The notes beneath the pieces were generated by a model that saw only the letters and a list, made by a program, of their open reading frames with translations, made no database searches and had not been told where the DNA came from. Shown here in pieces: positions 6,832 to 15,716 of a stretch of 50,794 bases of DNA. Numbering within the stretch: the stretch's first letter is position 1; each line of letters starts with the position of its first letter. Position numbers and translations under genes: made by a program. The DNA comes from Anaerolineae bacterium (GTDB taxonomy: Bacteria; Chloroflexota; Anaerolineae; Aggregatilineales; UBA2796): assembly GCA_019637555.1 (NCBI GenBank), contig JAHBVK010000045.1:1-50794 (forward strand), written 5' to 3'.

Positions 6832-8778
6832 CTAAGTCGGGCTGATTGTCGGTGTTTCAGTGCGCAACGGCGTACTGCTCGGACGGGGTGTGCTCGTCGG
6901 TGCGGGCGTGCTCGTCCTTGTATTGGTGGGGATGGCGGTTGGGGTGTACGTTGGCGGCAGCGTTGGTGTTGCCGGGATCGGCGTTGCCGTCACGATGATC
7001 ACTTCCGGTGTGCTAGTGGGCGGGATAGCCGTATTCGTCGGTGGTACTTCCGTTGCGGTAGGCGGCACCTCAGTCGGTGTGCGGCTCGGAGTCGCCGTGC
7101 GCGTCGCCGTCTTAGTAAAGGTTGGCGTACGGGTGATGAAGTCACGCAGACTGTCGATGCGTGCCTGTGCAGCAGCGGCGTAACGTCCATCTGGTACGGC
7201 GGAGAGGTAACGCTGATAGTCGCGGATCGCTTCTGCGTAGCGTTCCAATCCGCTGTACGCTTCCGCGCGATAGTAGTAAGCGTCAGCCACGTTTTCCGGC
7301 GAGTCCGCGCTCAATTGCAGCGCCTGCGACGCATCTAACACAGCCTCCACGAACATCCGCAGCTTCAAATAGACTTGCGCACGTCCCAGATAAGCGAAGG
7401 GGCTGCTCGGATCGTTGGTGATTGCGGCGGTATATTCGTTGACCGCATCCAGATCGCGCCCTTGCCGGAAGTAGATATCCCCGCGCAGGGTGCGTGAGTA
7501 GTCGTTATCAGGATTGATCGAGATCGCGCGATCCAGATCAGACAGCGAGTTGTCGTACAGTCCCAGCGCGTAGTAGATGTCAGCGCGCAGCAGATAAGGA
7601 TATTCATCGCGGTCAGTGGTCAGCGTGATCGCCACGTTGATGTCGCGCAGCGCCAGATCAACCTCGCCGATGACTCGGTAAACCAACGCGCGGTTGATAA
7701 AGCCATCGGTGAAGCGTGGATCGATGCGGATAACTTCCGCCAGATTGTCTAAGCCTTCTTCATATTCACCAACTTGCGCCAGCAAGTAGCCGCGATTGTT
7801 CAATGCAAAGACGTTCTCTGGCTCCAATTCCAACGCGGCATCGTAATTGTCGATGGCATCATTCAACTCGGAGAGCCAGCGATACGCGGTTCCCATGTTG
7901 ATGTACGCCATCGCAATGCCTTCATCCACGCTGATCGCTTGCTCCAACAAGCCGATCGCGTTGTCGTAGCCACCACGATTGATCGCCAGTGCACCCGCGT
8001 TGATGCGCGTCCATGCTGCTACCTGCGGGCGCTGCTCATCACTGCGGATCAGGGTATTGAAGCGCAGTAAGGCATTCTCAATGTCGCCCGTTTTCACGTC
8101 CAAATAGGATTGATAGAAGTTCAATTCACTGGTGACGGCTGCTGCCGCGACTTCATCCACCGTTTCGGGATCAGCTTCGGCATTCGCGGCAAGAACAGCG
8201 GCATTCGCGGCTTCAGCGGCGGTCAAACGTGCCTTAGCATTGGCATCGTCGGCAATGGCAAGCAAGATCTGTGCCTGTGCGAAGTTGGTCAGTACGGCGG
8301 GCGAGAATCCCGCTACGACGGGCAGTTCGGCAGTATCGGGGATGCCATACAAACCGCGCGTCGTCACGCGACGGCGGTTCAGTGCATCCAAGCCTTCAAA
8401 CTGGTAACGCTGCAGCATCTCGAAACGGATTACCAACCGTTCATCCTCTGGCGCAGCCCAGATCACCATGGCGGCTCCGGCATCCTCACCCGCTTGTCGC
8501 GCGGCATCGGTATCCGCGAATGCCTGTGCACGGGTCAGACGGAAGGCGGGCAAACGCAGCGCCGTTAGCGCCTGCGAAATCGTATTGCTTGCGGCGTTCA
8601 CGCCACGTAAACCGGTGAGCGTGAAATTCGCCAGAATGACGTTGATCGGAGGTGGGGGCGTCGGCGTGAAAGTGGGGGTAGGGTTGCCCTGCGCCAGCGT
8701 GGTTGTCGGCGCATTGCTGATCAAAGTCAGCATGAACACCAGCATTAGCGCCAGCGCAAACAGCGACATCTTTCTCAT
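6832..8778 (-). CDS. Secreted TPR protein with Thr/Pro-rich C-terminal tail
   Basis: 648 residues. A signal peptide is clear (MRKM, then a hydrophobic stretch, then a likely cleavage after 'TTTLA'). Residues about 45-130 ('INVILANFTLTGLRGV...AGAAMVIWA') resemble the small alpha/beta domain that precedes TPRs in FlgO/CsgG-like lipoproteins; this is only a resemblance. About 8 TPRs follow between 230 and 545 ('AMAYINMGTAYRWLSELNDAI', 'VFALNNRGYLLAQVGEYEEGL' and so on). The last ~80 residues are almost only T, P, A, S and V ('TPTLPPTYTPTAIPTNT'), a wall- or surface-spacer style tail common in Chloroflexota. An AGGAG site precedes ATG 8778. It is likely an extracytoplasmic scaffold. The tail ends without a sorting motif. 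Confidence 0.85.
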   Translation of the reverse strand: MRKMSLFALALMLVFMLTLISNAPTTTLAQGNPTPTFTPTPPPPINVILANFTLTGLRGVNAASNTISQALTALRLPAFRLTRAQAFADTDAARQAGEDAGAAMVIWAAPEDERLVIRFEMLQRYQFEGLDALNRRRVTTRGLYGIPDTAELPVVAGFSPAVLTNFAQAQILLAIADDANAKARLTAAEAANAAVLAANAEADPETVDEVAAAAVTSELNFYQSYLDVKTGDIENALLRFNTLIRSDEQRPQVAAWTRINAGALAINRGGYDNAIGLLEQAISVDEGIAMAYINMGTAYRWLSELNDAIDNYDAALELEPENVFALNNRGYLLAQVGEYEEGLDNLAEVIRIDPRFTDGFINRALVYRVIGEVDLALRDINVAITLTTDRDEYPYLLRADIYYALGLYDNSLSDLDRAISINPDNDYSRTLRGDIYFRQGRDLDAVNEYTAAITNDPSSPFAYLGRAQVYLKLRMFVEAVLDASQALQLSADSPENVADAYYYRAEAYSGLERYAEAIRDYQRYLSAVPDGRYAAAAQARIDSLRDFITRTPTFTKTATRTATPSRTPTEVPPTATEVPPTNTAIPPTSTPEVIIVTATPIPATPTLPPTYTPTAIPTNTRTSTPAPTSTPRPSSTPLRTETPTISPT

Positions 8779-8825
8779 TATCCTGCTCCTGCCTTTCTAT
8801 TCTCTGGGCGGCTAAGTCAGTAACG

Positions 8826-8896
8826 AGTAATGAGTGACGGGTAACGAGTAAAAGCACTAAGTCGCTAGTTCTGCTCGTCACGCGTCACTCATTACT
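8826..8896. repeat. 14-bp inverted repeat in the gap between 8779 and 8975
   Basis: AGTAATGAGTGACG (8826-8839) is exactly complementary to 8883-8896. The region between repeats the words GTAACGAG and CTCGTCAC, giving a long imperfect stem. It lies between two minus-strand genes and may be a terminator or a degenerate repeat. No T-tract is seen. Confidence 0.5.
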
Positions 8897-8975
8897 TAGG
8901 CTGAATGGCTCGAAACATTGATCCTTCATACCTGCCGCTTGAGCAAGTATCTCCTCAAGGATCGCTGTAGAATAT

Positions 8976-9767
8976 TCAGTCTTGCTCCTCCTTCTCTTCT
9001 TCTGCATCACCAAATATCTCGCTGATGCGCTGGTAAGCGATGTTGATCTGCTGCATTTTCGCCAGCGCATCCTCGCTCTTGTTCACATCAGGATGAAACT
9101 CGCGTGCCAATTGGCGGTACGCCTTACGGATCGTCTCCCAATCGGCATCCACGCCGACGCCGAGTACATGATAGTAAACCCACAGCGGGTTGCGCGTCTC
9201 GGAAAGCGGTGTCGAGTCATCGCTGTTATTGGCATCATTCGGCGGTTGAAACTGCTGCCGCGTGCTGGATTCGAAATCCGCGATGGTGTAGTAGCCCGTC
9301 AGATACTGCGAATCGAGACGTATTTTCTCTACGCGCAGCCGCGCCATGTCTACCCGATCCCCATAGCGCACGGAGCGATACAAGCCTACTTCCGTGCGGT
9401 CAAAATGTACCGGAAACACGTACAGATGTTGATCGTAGACTTCGTAAGCATAGATGCGATCATCGTACAGCGCCAGCAGCGCGTGCATCCAATCGTAGGG
9501 ACGGTAACGTTCGCCGTGTTCCGGCAGCAGCATGGCACTCCACAAAATAAACAGCGTCGCCTGATTATGTGCGGCGTTATAGATCAGGGTGTTCTTGATC
9601 AAGCCCACGTCGATGTCGCGCTCGATCAGGTGCAGCGCAATCAACTCCTGCTGCGGAGTCTCAGCCACGATCACATCGAAGCCGTTTTGCTTTACCCGCG
9701 CAATCCCGCCGGAAAGTTCCAGTTGGTAGATCAGATGGGCGTTGACTAGATTCAGATTCAAGCGCAT
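8976..9767 (-). CDS. J-domain protein with C-terminal DnaJ domain
   Basis: 263 residues. The C-terminal ~60 residues (about 193-250) are a DnaJ J-domain: 'LWVYYHVLGVGVDADWETIRKAYRQLAREF', then the HPD motif at 225-227, then 'KMQQINIAYQRI'. The HPD tripeptide stimulates the ATPase of Hsp70 (DnaK). The N-terminal ~190 residues are not a recognised family and look like a mixed alpha/beta domain rich in Tyr. There is no zinc finger or Gly/Phe linker as in classical DnaJ, and the J-domain is at the wrong end for DnaJ. It probably recruits DnaK to a specific client bound by the N-terminal part. No dnaK or grpE is nearby. Confidence 0.85.
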   Translation of the reverse strand: MRLNLNLVNAHLIYQLELSGGIARVKQNGFDVIVAETPQQELIALHLIERDIDVGLIKNTLIYNAAHNQATLFILWSAMLLPEHGERYRPYDWMHALLALYDDRIYAYEVYDQHLYVFPVHFDRTEVGLYRSVRYGDRVDMARLRVEKIRLDSQYLTGYYTIADFESSTRQQFQPPNDANNSDDSTPLSETRNPLWVYYHVLGVGVDADWETIRKAYRQLAREFHPDVNKSEDALAKMQQINIAYQRISEIFGDAEEEKEEQD

Positions 9768-10011
9768 AGCATACGTCTATGAATTACGTCGTGAGCCGTC
9801 TTGTCTGAGCATCATCAGTACTTAAGTTCACTGTGCAGTGTACGCGGAGTATAGCATAGTCCCAAACATCGTCGCGCAACTTTCAGGGGGTGGTTCTGGT
9901 AGCGTGGATCTATCAGTGTGGGGTAGTGGACAGAAACTGAGCAGAAAATGATCTGTTGGATGAACATAACAATGTCATACTTTAAGCTCAGAGAAAGGCA
10001 GGCGCAAGATC
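9768..10011. other. Divergent intergenic region, no gene seen
   Basis: This gap separates the divergent J-domain and acetyltransferase genes, so promoters for both should lie here. A short palindrome CACTG-TG-CAGTG is at 9829-9840. No strong -35/-10 pair was found on either strand. Confidence 0.4.
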
Positions 10012-10866
10012 ATGATCATGCACAGTAATGCTATGCCAACCACGCAGGCTCCGATTCTCACGGATTTCTCAGCGGCGGCACTCGCCGCAGCCTTGGATTC
10101 CAATGCTCAAGCGTTTTTCGCTGCCCTCGCCGCTACGCCCGACGCCATCCACGATCATACGCAGCGCTACCACCGCTGGATCAATCCCGGTATTCTCAGC
10201 CCGATGTTCAACGGGGTTATTGGCGTGAACTTGGCGGCAAGTGCCGTCGATGACTTCATACAAGAGACTAAGGAATACTTCAAATCCAACCGCGTCCCGC
10301 TATCGTTCTGGTGGGTGACGCCGGGCAGCCAGCCTGCTGATCTAGGATCTCGCTTTGCCGCGCACGGCATGATCCCTTACGAGGTCGCTGCGCCGGGGAT
10401 GGCTGTCGATCTCAACCATCTGGCGGTAGAACTGCCCACGCCCGATGGCTTCCAGATCGCTACCGTGAACGATGAAGAATCACTGCAAGTGTGGGCGCGT
10501 ACTTTCGTCGAAACATTTGAAGCGCCGGAGTTCGCGGGGCAAGCATGGGTGCAGGCATCGCAGCGAATCGGTCTAGATCGCCTTCCTTGGCGACTGTACA
10601 TCGGTTGGCTCGCTGATCAACCCGTCGGCATCTCGCTCAGTTTCTGCGGCGGTGGGGCGGCAAGCTTGTGGGCGCTGGGAGTTAAGCCCACCATGCGGCG
10701 ATCCGGGATTGGCGCGGCGCTGACTATCAGACCAATGCTGGATGCGGCGCGTCAGGGATATCGCATCGGTGTGCTGTTCGCCACCGAGTTAGGCGTTCCC
10801 CTATATGAGCGTTTGGGCTACCGAACTTACTGCACTGTCAGCCGCTATCTCTGGCGCGATGAATGA
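10012..10866 (+). CDS. GNAT-family N-acetyltransferase
   Basis: 284 residues. The second half is a GNAT fold: 'WRLYIGWLADQPVGISLSF' (strands 2-4), 'LWALGVKPTMRRSGIGAALTIRPML' (acetyl-CoA pyrophosphate loop, with RRSGIG matching the R/QxxGxG/A motif), and 'GVPLYERLGYRTYCTVSRYLW' (the C-terminal Y-x-R-L-G-Y element). The N-terminal ~140 residues look like a degenerate first GNAT-like domain. It should transfer an acetyl group from acetyl-CoA to an amine, but the substrate is unknown. Two in-frame ATGs (10012 and 10018) are equally possible. It converges with the GT2 gene, with one base between the stop codons. Confidence 0.82.
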   Translation: MIMHSNAMPTTQAPILTDFSAAALAAALDSNAQAFFAALAATPDAIHDHTQRYHRWINPGILSPMFNGVIGVNLAASAVDDFIQETKEYFKSNRVPLSFWWVTPGSQPADLGSRFAAHGMIPYEVAAPGMAVDLNHLAVELPTPDGFQIATVNDEESLQVWARTFVETFEAPEFAGQAWVQASQRIGLDRLPWRLYIGWLADQPVGISLSFCGGGAASLWALGVKPTMRRSGIGAALTIRPMLDAARQGYRIGVLFATELGVPLYERLGYRTYCTVSRYLWRDE

Positions 10867-10867
10867 C

Positions 10868-11923
10868 TCAAACTGGCTCTGTCGGGGGATGTGATTGCTG
10901 CAATACATTAATGTATTCGTTCTTTTGCTGTAGTTCTGCCTCTAGCAAGCGGACATATTTTTCCAGATCAGCGTATGCCTGACTCACCTTCGCCACTTGC
11001 TCGGTTTGAACATGGAGTTCAGTCTGCAGCGTTCGTTGATAGCTAGTTAACTCCGCGATCTGCCCTTCCAGATTACGGGAATAGTCTGTTGCCGTCGCTA
11101 GCGATGCTTGTAACTGTTTTGTCCATACGTCCGCTTCCTGCATAAACTGGGAATAAGGACCGAATAATTCGGTGGTCGCTTTCGCTACCAGTTCGGGGAA
11201 CTCGTGGATAATGGACAGGCGTTCCGCCTCCGCCAGTCGACTCATGCGTTCCTTATTCACCGATTTATTATTGTCATGACGGCGATAGTACGCCAGAAAC
11301 TGGGGCACGCGGCGCATCTGGCAGCCACCCGCCGCCAAACGCAGCCACAACGCATGATCTTCAACGCCTTTCAACTTGGGATCGAAGCCACCGACGCGCT
11401 CGAACCAATCTCGGCGCAGCAGTGCGGCATGAACCGGAAATAGATTAGTCAGCCACAGGGCTGTAAACAGATCGCGTTCTGCCGGATAGAAATTGAGTAG
11501 ATCGTCACGCTGCGGCTTCATTGTGCCATCAGGATAGGTGTTGTAGACATCGACATACGCCACGCCGATCTCCGGCTGTTGACGCATTACTTCCACTTGC
11601 AGCGCCAATTTCTCAGGTGCTAACCAGTCATCGGCATCCAGAAATTGCAGGAATTCGCCATGCGCTGCTACCACGCCATTATTGCGCGATGCAGCGGTTC
11701 CTACGTTTTCTTGATGCAGCAGTCGAATATTGCTGTGCGCAGCATAGGCAGTCATCGTCCCCGTCACGTTGTCAGGCGAGGCGTCATCAACCACAATGAT
11801 CTCGTAATGCGGATAAGTCTGGGCAAGGATACTGTCTATCGCCTGAGACAAGTAGTGTGCCTGCCCGTAGCAGGGGATCACCACACTGACCAGACCCGCT
11901 TCAATGGGGGCTATGCTGCTCAT
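10868..11923 (-). CDS. Family 2 glycosyltransferase with C-terminal coiled coil
   Basis: 351 residues. Residues 10-230 are a GT-A fold of CAZy family GT2: 'VSVVIPCYGQAHYLSQAIDSIL', the nucleotide-binding VVDDASPD (Asp46-47), the metal-binding DAD in 'FLDADDW' (96-98), and 'GVEDHALWLRL' containing the likely catalytic ED. Residues about 255-345 form a heptad-rich coiled coil ('LEGQIAELTSYQRTLQTELHVQ'). There is no membrane segment. Family role: transfer of a sugar from NDP-sugar to a growing surface glycan. The coiled coil probably mediates oligomerisation or docking to other glycan enzymes. The acceptor is not known and no glycan cluster surrounds it. Confidence 0.9.
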   Translation of the reverse strand: MSSIAPIEAGLVSVVIPCYGQAHYLSQAIDSILAQTYPHYEIIVVDDASPDNVTGTMTAYAAHSNIRLLHQENVGTAASRNNGVVAAHGEFLQFLDADDWLAPEKLALQVEVMRQQPEIGVAYVDVYNTYPDGTMKPQRDDLLNFYPAERDLFTALWLTNLFPVHAALLRRDWFERVGGFDPKLKGVEDHALWLRLAAGGCQMRRVPQFLAYYRRHDNNKSVNKERMSRLAEAERLSIIHEFPELVAKATTELFGPYSQFMQEADVWTKQLQASLATATDYSRNLEGQIAELTSYQRTLQTELHVQTEQVAKVSQAYADLEKYVRLLEAELQQKNEYINVLQQSHPPTEPV

Positions 11924-11944
11924 GCTTTACCACTATCGCTATTT

Positions 11945-12325
11945 CTATCTCTGTCCGCGCGGCTGCATGAACCACTCGCAGAAATCGAGGCAGCGACCTT
12001 CGCTATCGAAGCGGATCACGAAGATGTTGTCGAACTGACGTAGGAACTTGCCGTCGCTATCAAAATACTGCGTGCGTCCTTGCGCCACTGCCACCTCGCC
12101 ATCGACGGCAATTGGTGTGTACTCTGCCTTATAGGTGTTGGGATCATCGCGGTTTTCCAGCCAATTTTCGATGATCGCCTGTCGTCCGCGCACTGGTTCA
12201 TCGTAAGGGTTATAACGATAACCCGCATTCTCACTGAACAACGCGCCAATTGCAGCCGGATCGTAACTTTCCCACGCGCTGATGTAATCGCGCAGCCACT
12301 TGCTGACGCTGGCATGATCGATCAT
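11945..12325 (-). CDS. SnoaL-like / NTF2-fold protein
   Basis: 126 residues with the compact cone-shaped NTF2-like pattern: helices 'VSKWLRDYISAWESYDPAAIGALFSENAGYRYNP', then 'RGRQAIIENWLE', then four beta strands ending 'LDFCEWFMQPRG'. Members include polyketide cyclases and many small uncharacterised enzymes. Without a neighbouring pathway the role cannot be named. It sits 21 bp upstream of the GT2 gene on the same strand, so the two may share an mRNA. GGGAAGC before ATG 12325 serves as ribosome-binding site. Confidence 0.8.
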   Translation of the reverse strand: MIDHASVSKWLRDYISAWESYDPAAIGALFSENAGYRYNPYDEPVRGRQAIIENWLENRDDPNTYKAEYTPIAVDGEVAVAQGRTQYFDSDGKFLRQFDNIFVIRFDSEGRCLDFCEWFMQPRGQR

Positions 12326-12534
12326 GATGCTTCCCTTTCAATTCACGATGATCTAGAAGTTAGCAGAATGTACTGAGATCGCCTCGTGCTGCCGCATAAT
12401 TACTAGCATTATGCACAGTTTACCACAGAGTTGTAATGCCAATTTTAAAATATGCTTGGCGGGTATTTGCCAAAAGTGCAAAGATCGTGCAGAAAAGATC
12501 AGGTTTGCCCGCCTGAGCAATATCAGTGCATCAT

Positions 12535-12555
12535 CCGTGCATCATGAATGCACGG
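12535..12555. promoter_or_regulatory. Palindrome upstream of the pseudokinase gene, operator-like
   Basis: CCGTGCAT (12535-12542), CATGA, ATGCACGG (12548-12555), an exact 8-bp dyad. The word GTGCATCAT also occurs twice in tandem here. It lies 53-73 bp before ATG 12608, in a 282-bp gap between divergent genes that is otherwise without recognised features. Confidence 0.4.
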
Positions 12556-12607
12556 TCGCCGTGATTATCAGCCTTGTTCCGCCATTACAAGATGTGGATA
12601 ACAACTT

Positions 12608-14776
12608 ATGCATATCGGGGCATATATCGCCGAACGGATCATCGAGACCTATGAGAATCCGACGGGTACCAGCACCGTTCATCTAGCGCGGCATGAGAGT
12701 AGTGGTGAATCAGCGTTCGTCACTGTGTTCCAGCCTAAAGAGAACGCCAGAGCCACCCAGTGGGTCACGCGCTTACAGCAGATTCAGGCACTGGAACATC
12801 CTGCCATTGTGCAGATGATCGCGGGCGGCAAACTATCTGATGGGGCATATTACACCGCCAGCCGCGCCTACTCCCCTGTCCTGAAGCCAGAAGGACGCCT
12901 CAAGCTGCATTCCGTGGTCAAGTTATCCATGCAGATCAGTGCGGCATTGGACTATGCGCATGAGCATGGCTTGGTTCACGGCAACCTCAACCGTCAGCAT
13001 ATCGTGATCATCTCCGAGGGACACGCTGGTATTCGCGGTTTTGAAATCGCCGACGCCAGCGCCGATATTAGCTATGACGTGCGCGGCTTGGCACGTTTGG
13101 TGCATCGCGCGCTGACAGGTCACGAGTTGCAAAGCGTGGATGTAGATCAGCGCGTTCCGCCCGCTGTAGCCGATGTATTGCGCGCGGCGCTCACGTCGGG
13201 CAGTGGTTATGTAACGGCTGGCGAGTTTCACGCCGCGCTGGAAGATGCCGCCTCGCAGTTTATGGTCATGGATGCAGTCCGCACGGCGGAGCAAAAAACG
13301 GAAGCACAGGCACGCCGCCGTGCAGAACGCGTAGCTAGAGGCGATGCGATGCCCTCGCCACCGTCGCGACGTGGTTCACGACTGCTAATCCTGCTGCTGC
13401 TGATCGCGGTACTGGCAGTCGGCGGCGCAGCTATAGCCTTGTTTACGCGCGGACGCAGCGACTCGACTATTCCCACAGCGGCAGTCCTGCCAACGCTTGA
13501 GGCAAGCGCTACACAGCCACCTACCGAAGTGCCTGCGATCCTTCCCAGCGAAACCATGATCGCCACCGCGTCCCCGACGGCAGTGCCCACGGAAGAAGCA
13601 GCTCTAGCGCCGACCGTCGCGCCAACAGAAACACCCGCTGCTGCCGCTGTCCTACCAACAGAGCCAGCCAGTGCCACACCGATCCCGCCGACGGAAACCG
13701 CCACGGAACCACCGACCATCGCACCGACGGAAACGCCGTTGCCGACGAATACACCCGAACCGCCAACCGCCACCATCACACTGACCTTCACGGCAACCAG
13801 TCAGGGCTTAGTCACAGCGACGTCGTTACCTTCGCTGACGCCAAGCAGCACGCCCGTTACCCCAACCATCACGCCGACCTTCACCATCACCCCATTACCC
13901 ACGATCACCTCCGCTGTACCGCCAACGCCGATCTTTCCTACGCTCTCGGTCGCGGAAACATTGACCAATCCTTGTGTTTCGATGGTCGGCGATTCGGTCA
14001 CCGCGGGTACAGGCGTCTACGAAGTGCCGCTGATGGGCTACGCCTTCGTGCAAGCCGCACCGATGGCTCAAGTTGTGGAAGAAGCATTCGCGCGCGTAGG
14101 CATGGGCAACATCAAGGGCATCAATCGCGGTTCACCAAACACGGGCATCAGCACTAGCAACCATCCCTCTTACTTTGCCACGCCGCAGTATGCCGCGCTG
14201 CTCGAAGATCACTGCCGCTACACCGTGATCATGCCGTGGATCAACGACATAACGCCCGCGCAGTCACCCGATGCCGCTGCTGTGCGCCATGCCGCCGTGA
14301 TCGGTGATCTGGTGACGACTATCGTGGCAAATAACCCCTTTGGTCGCGTGGTCGTACTCAATTACTACACGCCAGTCGTTTCACAGTTCGCGGCGAATTC
14401 TTGGGCGGCAGGGTTCAACCCCACTGGCATCTCGTTGTATAACGCGGCGATTGCCAATTCTTGCCAATCTGGAGCGTTGAGCACTTTCCGGCAAGTGACC
14501 TGCCTTAACATCCATGAATTGTTCGCAGACATGGGTGATAGCCATGTGATCCGTTACACCACGCGCGACGAGTTGAATTCGATCATCATCGAGCCAGTGC
14601 GTGCGGATATGCAGCAGTTCCTCGATGTTTATTTCCGTGATAATCCCGGTGGTGCGGTGCTAGGTGATGGTGTGCATCTGAGTCCGCGCGGCAAACAGCG
14701 TTTAGCCGAATATCTGGTTACCGCACTCAGTGCCTTACCGCCGCTGGAAGGGGTCAGCGTCAACCCGACGGGCTAA
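12608..14776 (+). CDS. Pseudokinase - transmembrane - SGNH hydrolase fusion protein
   Basis: 722 residues in four parts. (1) Residues 1-215 follow a Ser/Thr kinase fold, but the key residues are gone. The ATP-anchoring Lys site reads VTVF (38-41), the catalytic loop reads HGNLN (124-128) instead of HRDxKxxN, and the DFG position reads FEI. The helix 'SYDVRGLARLVHRALTG' (155-171) matches the conserved kinase aF region. (2) One transmembrane helix at about 258-280. (3) A Thr/Pro/Ala-rich spacer, about 285-455. (4) An SGNH/GDSL hydrolase: GDS with Ser463, block II 'NRGSPNTG', block III 'WIND', and D687-x-x-H690 in 'GDGVHLSPRG'. The predicted topology is pseudokinase inside and esterase outside. 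The family would deacylate a glycan or lipid ester. No ribosome-binding site is visible before ATG 12608. Confidence 0.85.
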   Translation: MHIGAYIAERIIETYENPTGTSTVHLARHESSGESAFVTVFQPKENARATQWVTRLQQIQALEHPAIVQMIAGGKLSDGAYYTASRAYSPVLKPEGRLKLHSVVKLSMQISAALDYAHEHGLVHGNLNRQHIVIISEGHAGIRGFEIADASADISYDVRGLARLVHRALTGHELQSVDVDQRVPPAVADVLRAALTSGSGYVTAGEFHAALEDAASQFMVMDAVRTAEQKTEAQARRRAERVARGDAMPSPPSRRGSRLLILLLLIAVLAVGGAAIALFTRGRSDSTIPTAAVLPTLEASATQPPTEVPAILPSETMIATASPTAVPTEEAALAPTVAPTETPAAAAVLPTEPASATPIPPTETATEPPTIAPTETPLPTNTPEPPTATITLTFTATSQGLVTATSLPSLTPSSTPVTPTITPTFTITPLPTITSAVPPTPIFPTLSVAETLTNPCVSMVGDSVTAGTGVYEVPLMGYAFVQAAPMAQVVEEAFARVGMGNIKGINRGSPNTGISTSNHPSYFATPQYAALLEDHCRYTVIMPWINDITPAQSPDAAAVRHAAVIGDLVTTIVANNPFGRVVVLNYYTPVVSQFAANSWAAGFNPTGISLYNAAIANSCQSGALSTFRQVTCLNIHELFADMGDSHVIRYTTRDELNSIIIEPVRADMQQFLDVYFRDNPGGAVLGDGVHLSPRGKQRLAEYLVTALSALPPLEGVSVNPTG

Positions 14777-14914
14777 CTCGACACCTTTTCGTTTCCAGCA
14801 CATGATCAATTTCCGTCTAATTGGTGACATCTAACGCTCCAACGCAGCAGCGCGCCCGATTACAATCAGGGTTATTGTTCGACACTGCCGCCTTCACTAT
14901 CGGGTATTCGCGAG

Positions 14915-15196
14915 ATGCAAGCGAAACCAATCTGCTATCTTTGCATGGGATCAGCCTGTCATCAGTACGGCGTTTATGATGTGCTGCCCGCCTTGCAGCG
15001 CCTCATGGCTGGCTACGGGCTGACCGACAGCATCGACCTCAAAGGTGCGTTCTGCTTCGATCAATGCAAGCGTGGCATTACGCTAAAAGTCAAAGACATT
15101 TTGTTCTGCGATCTCAATCCCCAGAACATTGAACAGCGCTTTGAAGCAGACATCTTGCCCTGCTTAATTCGTATCACCGAGGAGAGCAATGACTGA
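14915..15196 (+). CDS. Thioredoxin-like [2Fe-2S] ferredoxin-domain protein
   Basis: 93 residues with four cysteines in the thioredoxin-like 2Fe-2S pattern: Cys10-x4-Cys15 ('CMGSAC') and Cys47-x3-Cys51 ('CFDQC'). These proteins resemble the NuoE/HydC fold and bind one cluster for electron transfer or redox sensing. The stop at 15196 overlaps the start of the PAS gene by 8 bp, so this is the first gene of an operon. Similar small proteins occur beside hydrogenase-like sensor proteins in other anaerobes (family context from memory). No strong promoter or Shine-Dalgarno sequence is visible in the 138-bp gap upstream. Confidence 0.85.
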   Translation: MQAKPICYLCMGSACHQYGVYDVLPALQRLMAGYGLTDSIDLKGAFCFDQCKRGITLKVKDILFCDLNPQNIEQRFEADILPCLIRITEESND

Positions 15197-15698
15197 GCCG
15201 CCGGTTAAAAGTCTGTGGGAATTGCTCTGGGACTACGATCCGAATGGGCTGATCGTCGTCGATTCGGAGATGAATGTGTATCTGGTCAATCCCGCATTCT
15301 GCAAGTTATTCGGCGTGGAAGCCAGCGCGATCATCGGGCAGCCAGCCGCCTCCATTCTAGGTGATGTCTCTGACTTCAGGGATTGTTGGCAGACCAATAC
15401 TGTGATCCCCGCCAAGGAAGAAAACTACCCTAAGTACAATCTCTACGTCCGCAAAGTGATCTTCCCGATCATCGATCAACAGATCGTCGCCTGCATTATG
15501 GTCAATTTGACGCACGAATGGCAAAGTGAACAGGAACTGCGCCGCCTGCGAAGGGAAACCATCGAGAAGGTCAACGAAGTCGTGGATAACCAGATGAAGG
15601 TCGCGCAAGAGATCGCTAGTTTGCTCGGCGAAACGACGGCGGAAACGAAGGTTAGTTTGCTGCGCCTGATCTCCATCGTAGATCGCGGCGCGATGTAG
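15189..15698 (+). CDS. PAS-domain protein resembling the C-terminus of hydrogenase-like sensors
   Basis: 169 residues. A PAS domain fills about 12-110 ('LLWDYDPNGLIVVDSEMNVYLVNPAFCKLFGVEASAIIGQPAASILGDV'; key elements only). The tail 'VVDNQMKVAQEIASLLGETTAETKVSLLRL' is a characteristic helical segment that I associate with the very C-terminus of [FeFe]-hydrogenase-like large-subunit sensor proteins, which carry iron-sulfur, hydrogenase-like and PAS parts in that order. Here the iron-sulfur and hydrogenase-like parts are absent. It probably senses a small ligand or redox state and controls the phosphatase encoded 18 bp downstream. GGAGAGC precedes the start. Confidence 0.8.
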   Translation: MTEPPVKSLWELLWDYDPNGLIVVDSEMNVYLVNPAFCKLFGVEASAIIGQPAASILGDVSDFRDCWQTNTVIPAKEENYPKYNLYVRKVIFPIIDQQIVACIMVNLTHEWQSEQELRRLRRETIEKVNEVVDNQMKVAQEIASLLGETTAETKVSLLRLISIVDRGAM

Positions 15699-15716
15699 CA
15701 GTAGTGCAGGTGCCGC

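Noticed and set aside
6840..7110. Low-complexity GT/GC-rich run, possible regulatory repeat
   Set aside because: It encodes the Thr/Pro-rich tail of the TPR protein on the minus strand; the same holds for 13460-13960 in the SGNH fusion.
8982..9749. 255-codon plus-strand frame opposite the J-domain gene
   Set aside because: The HPD-containing J-domain on the minus strand is unambiguous.
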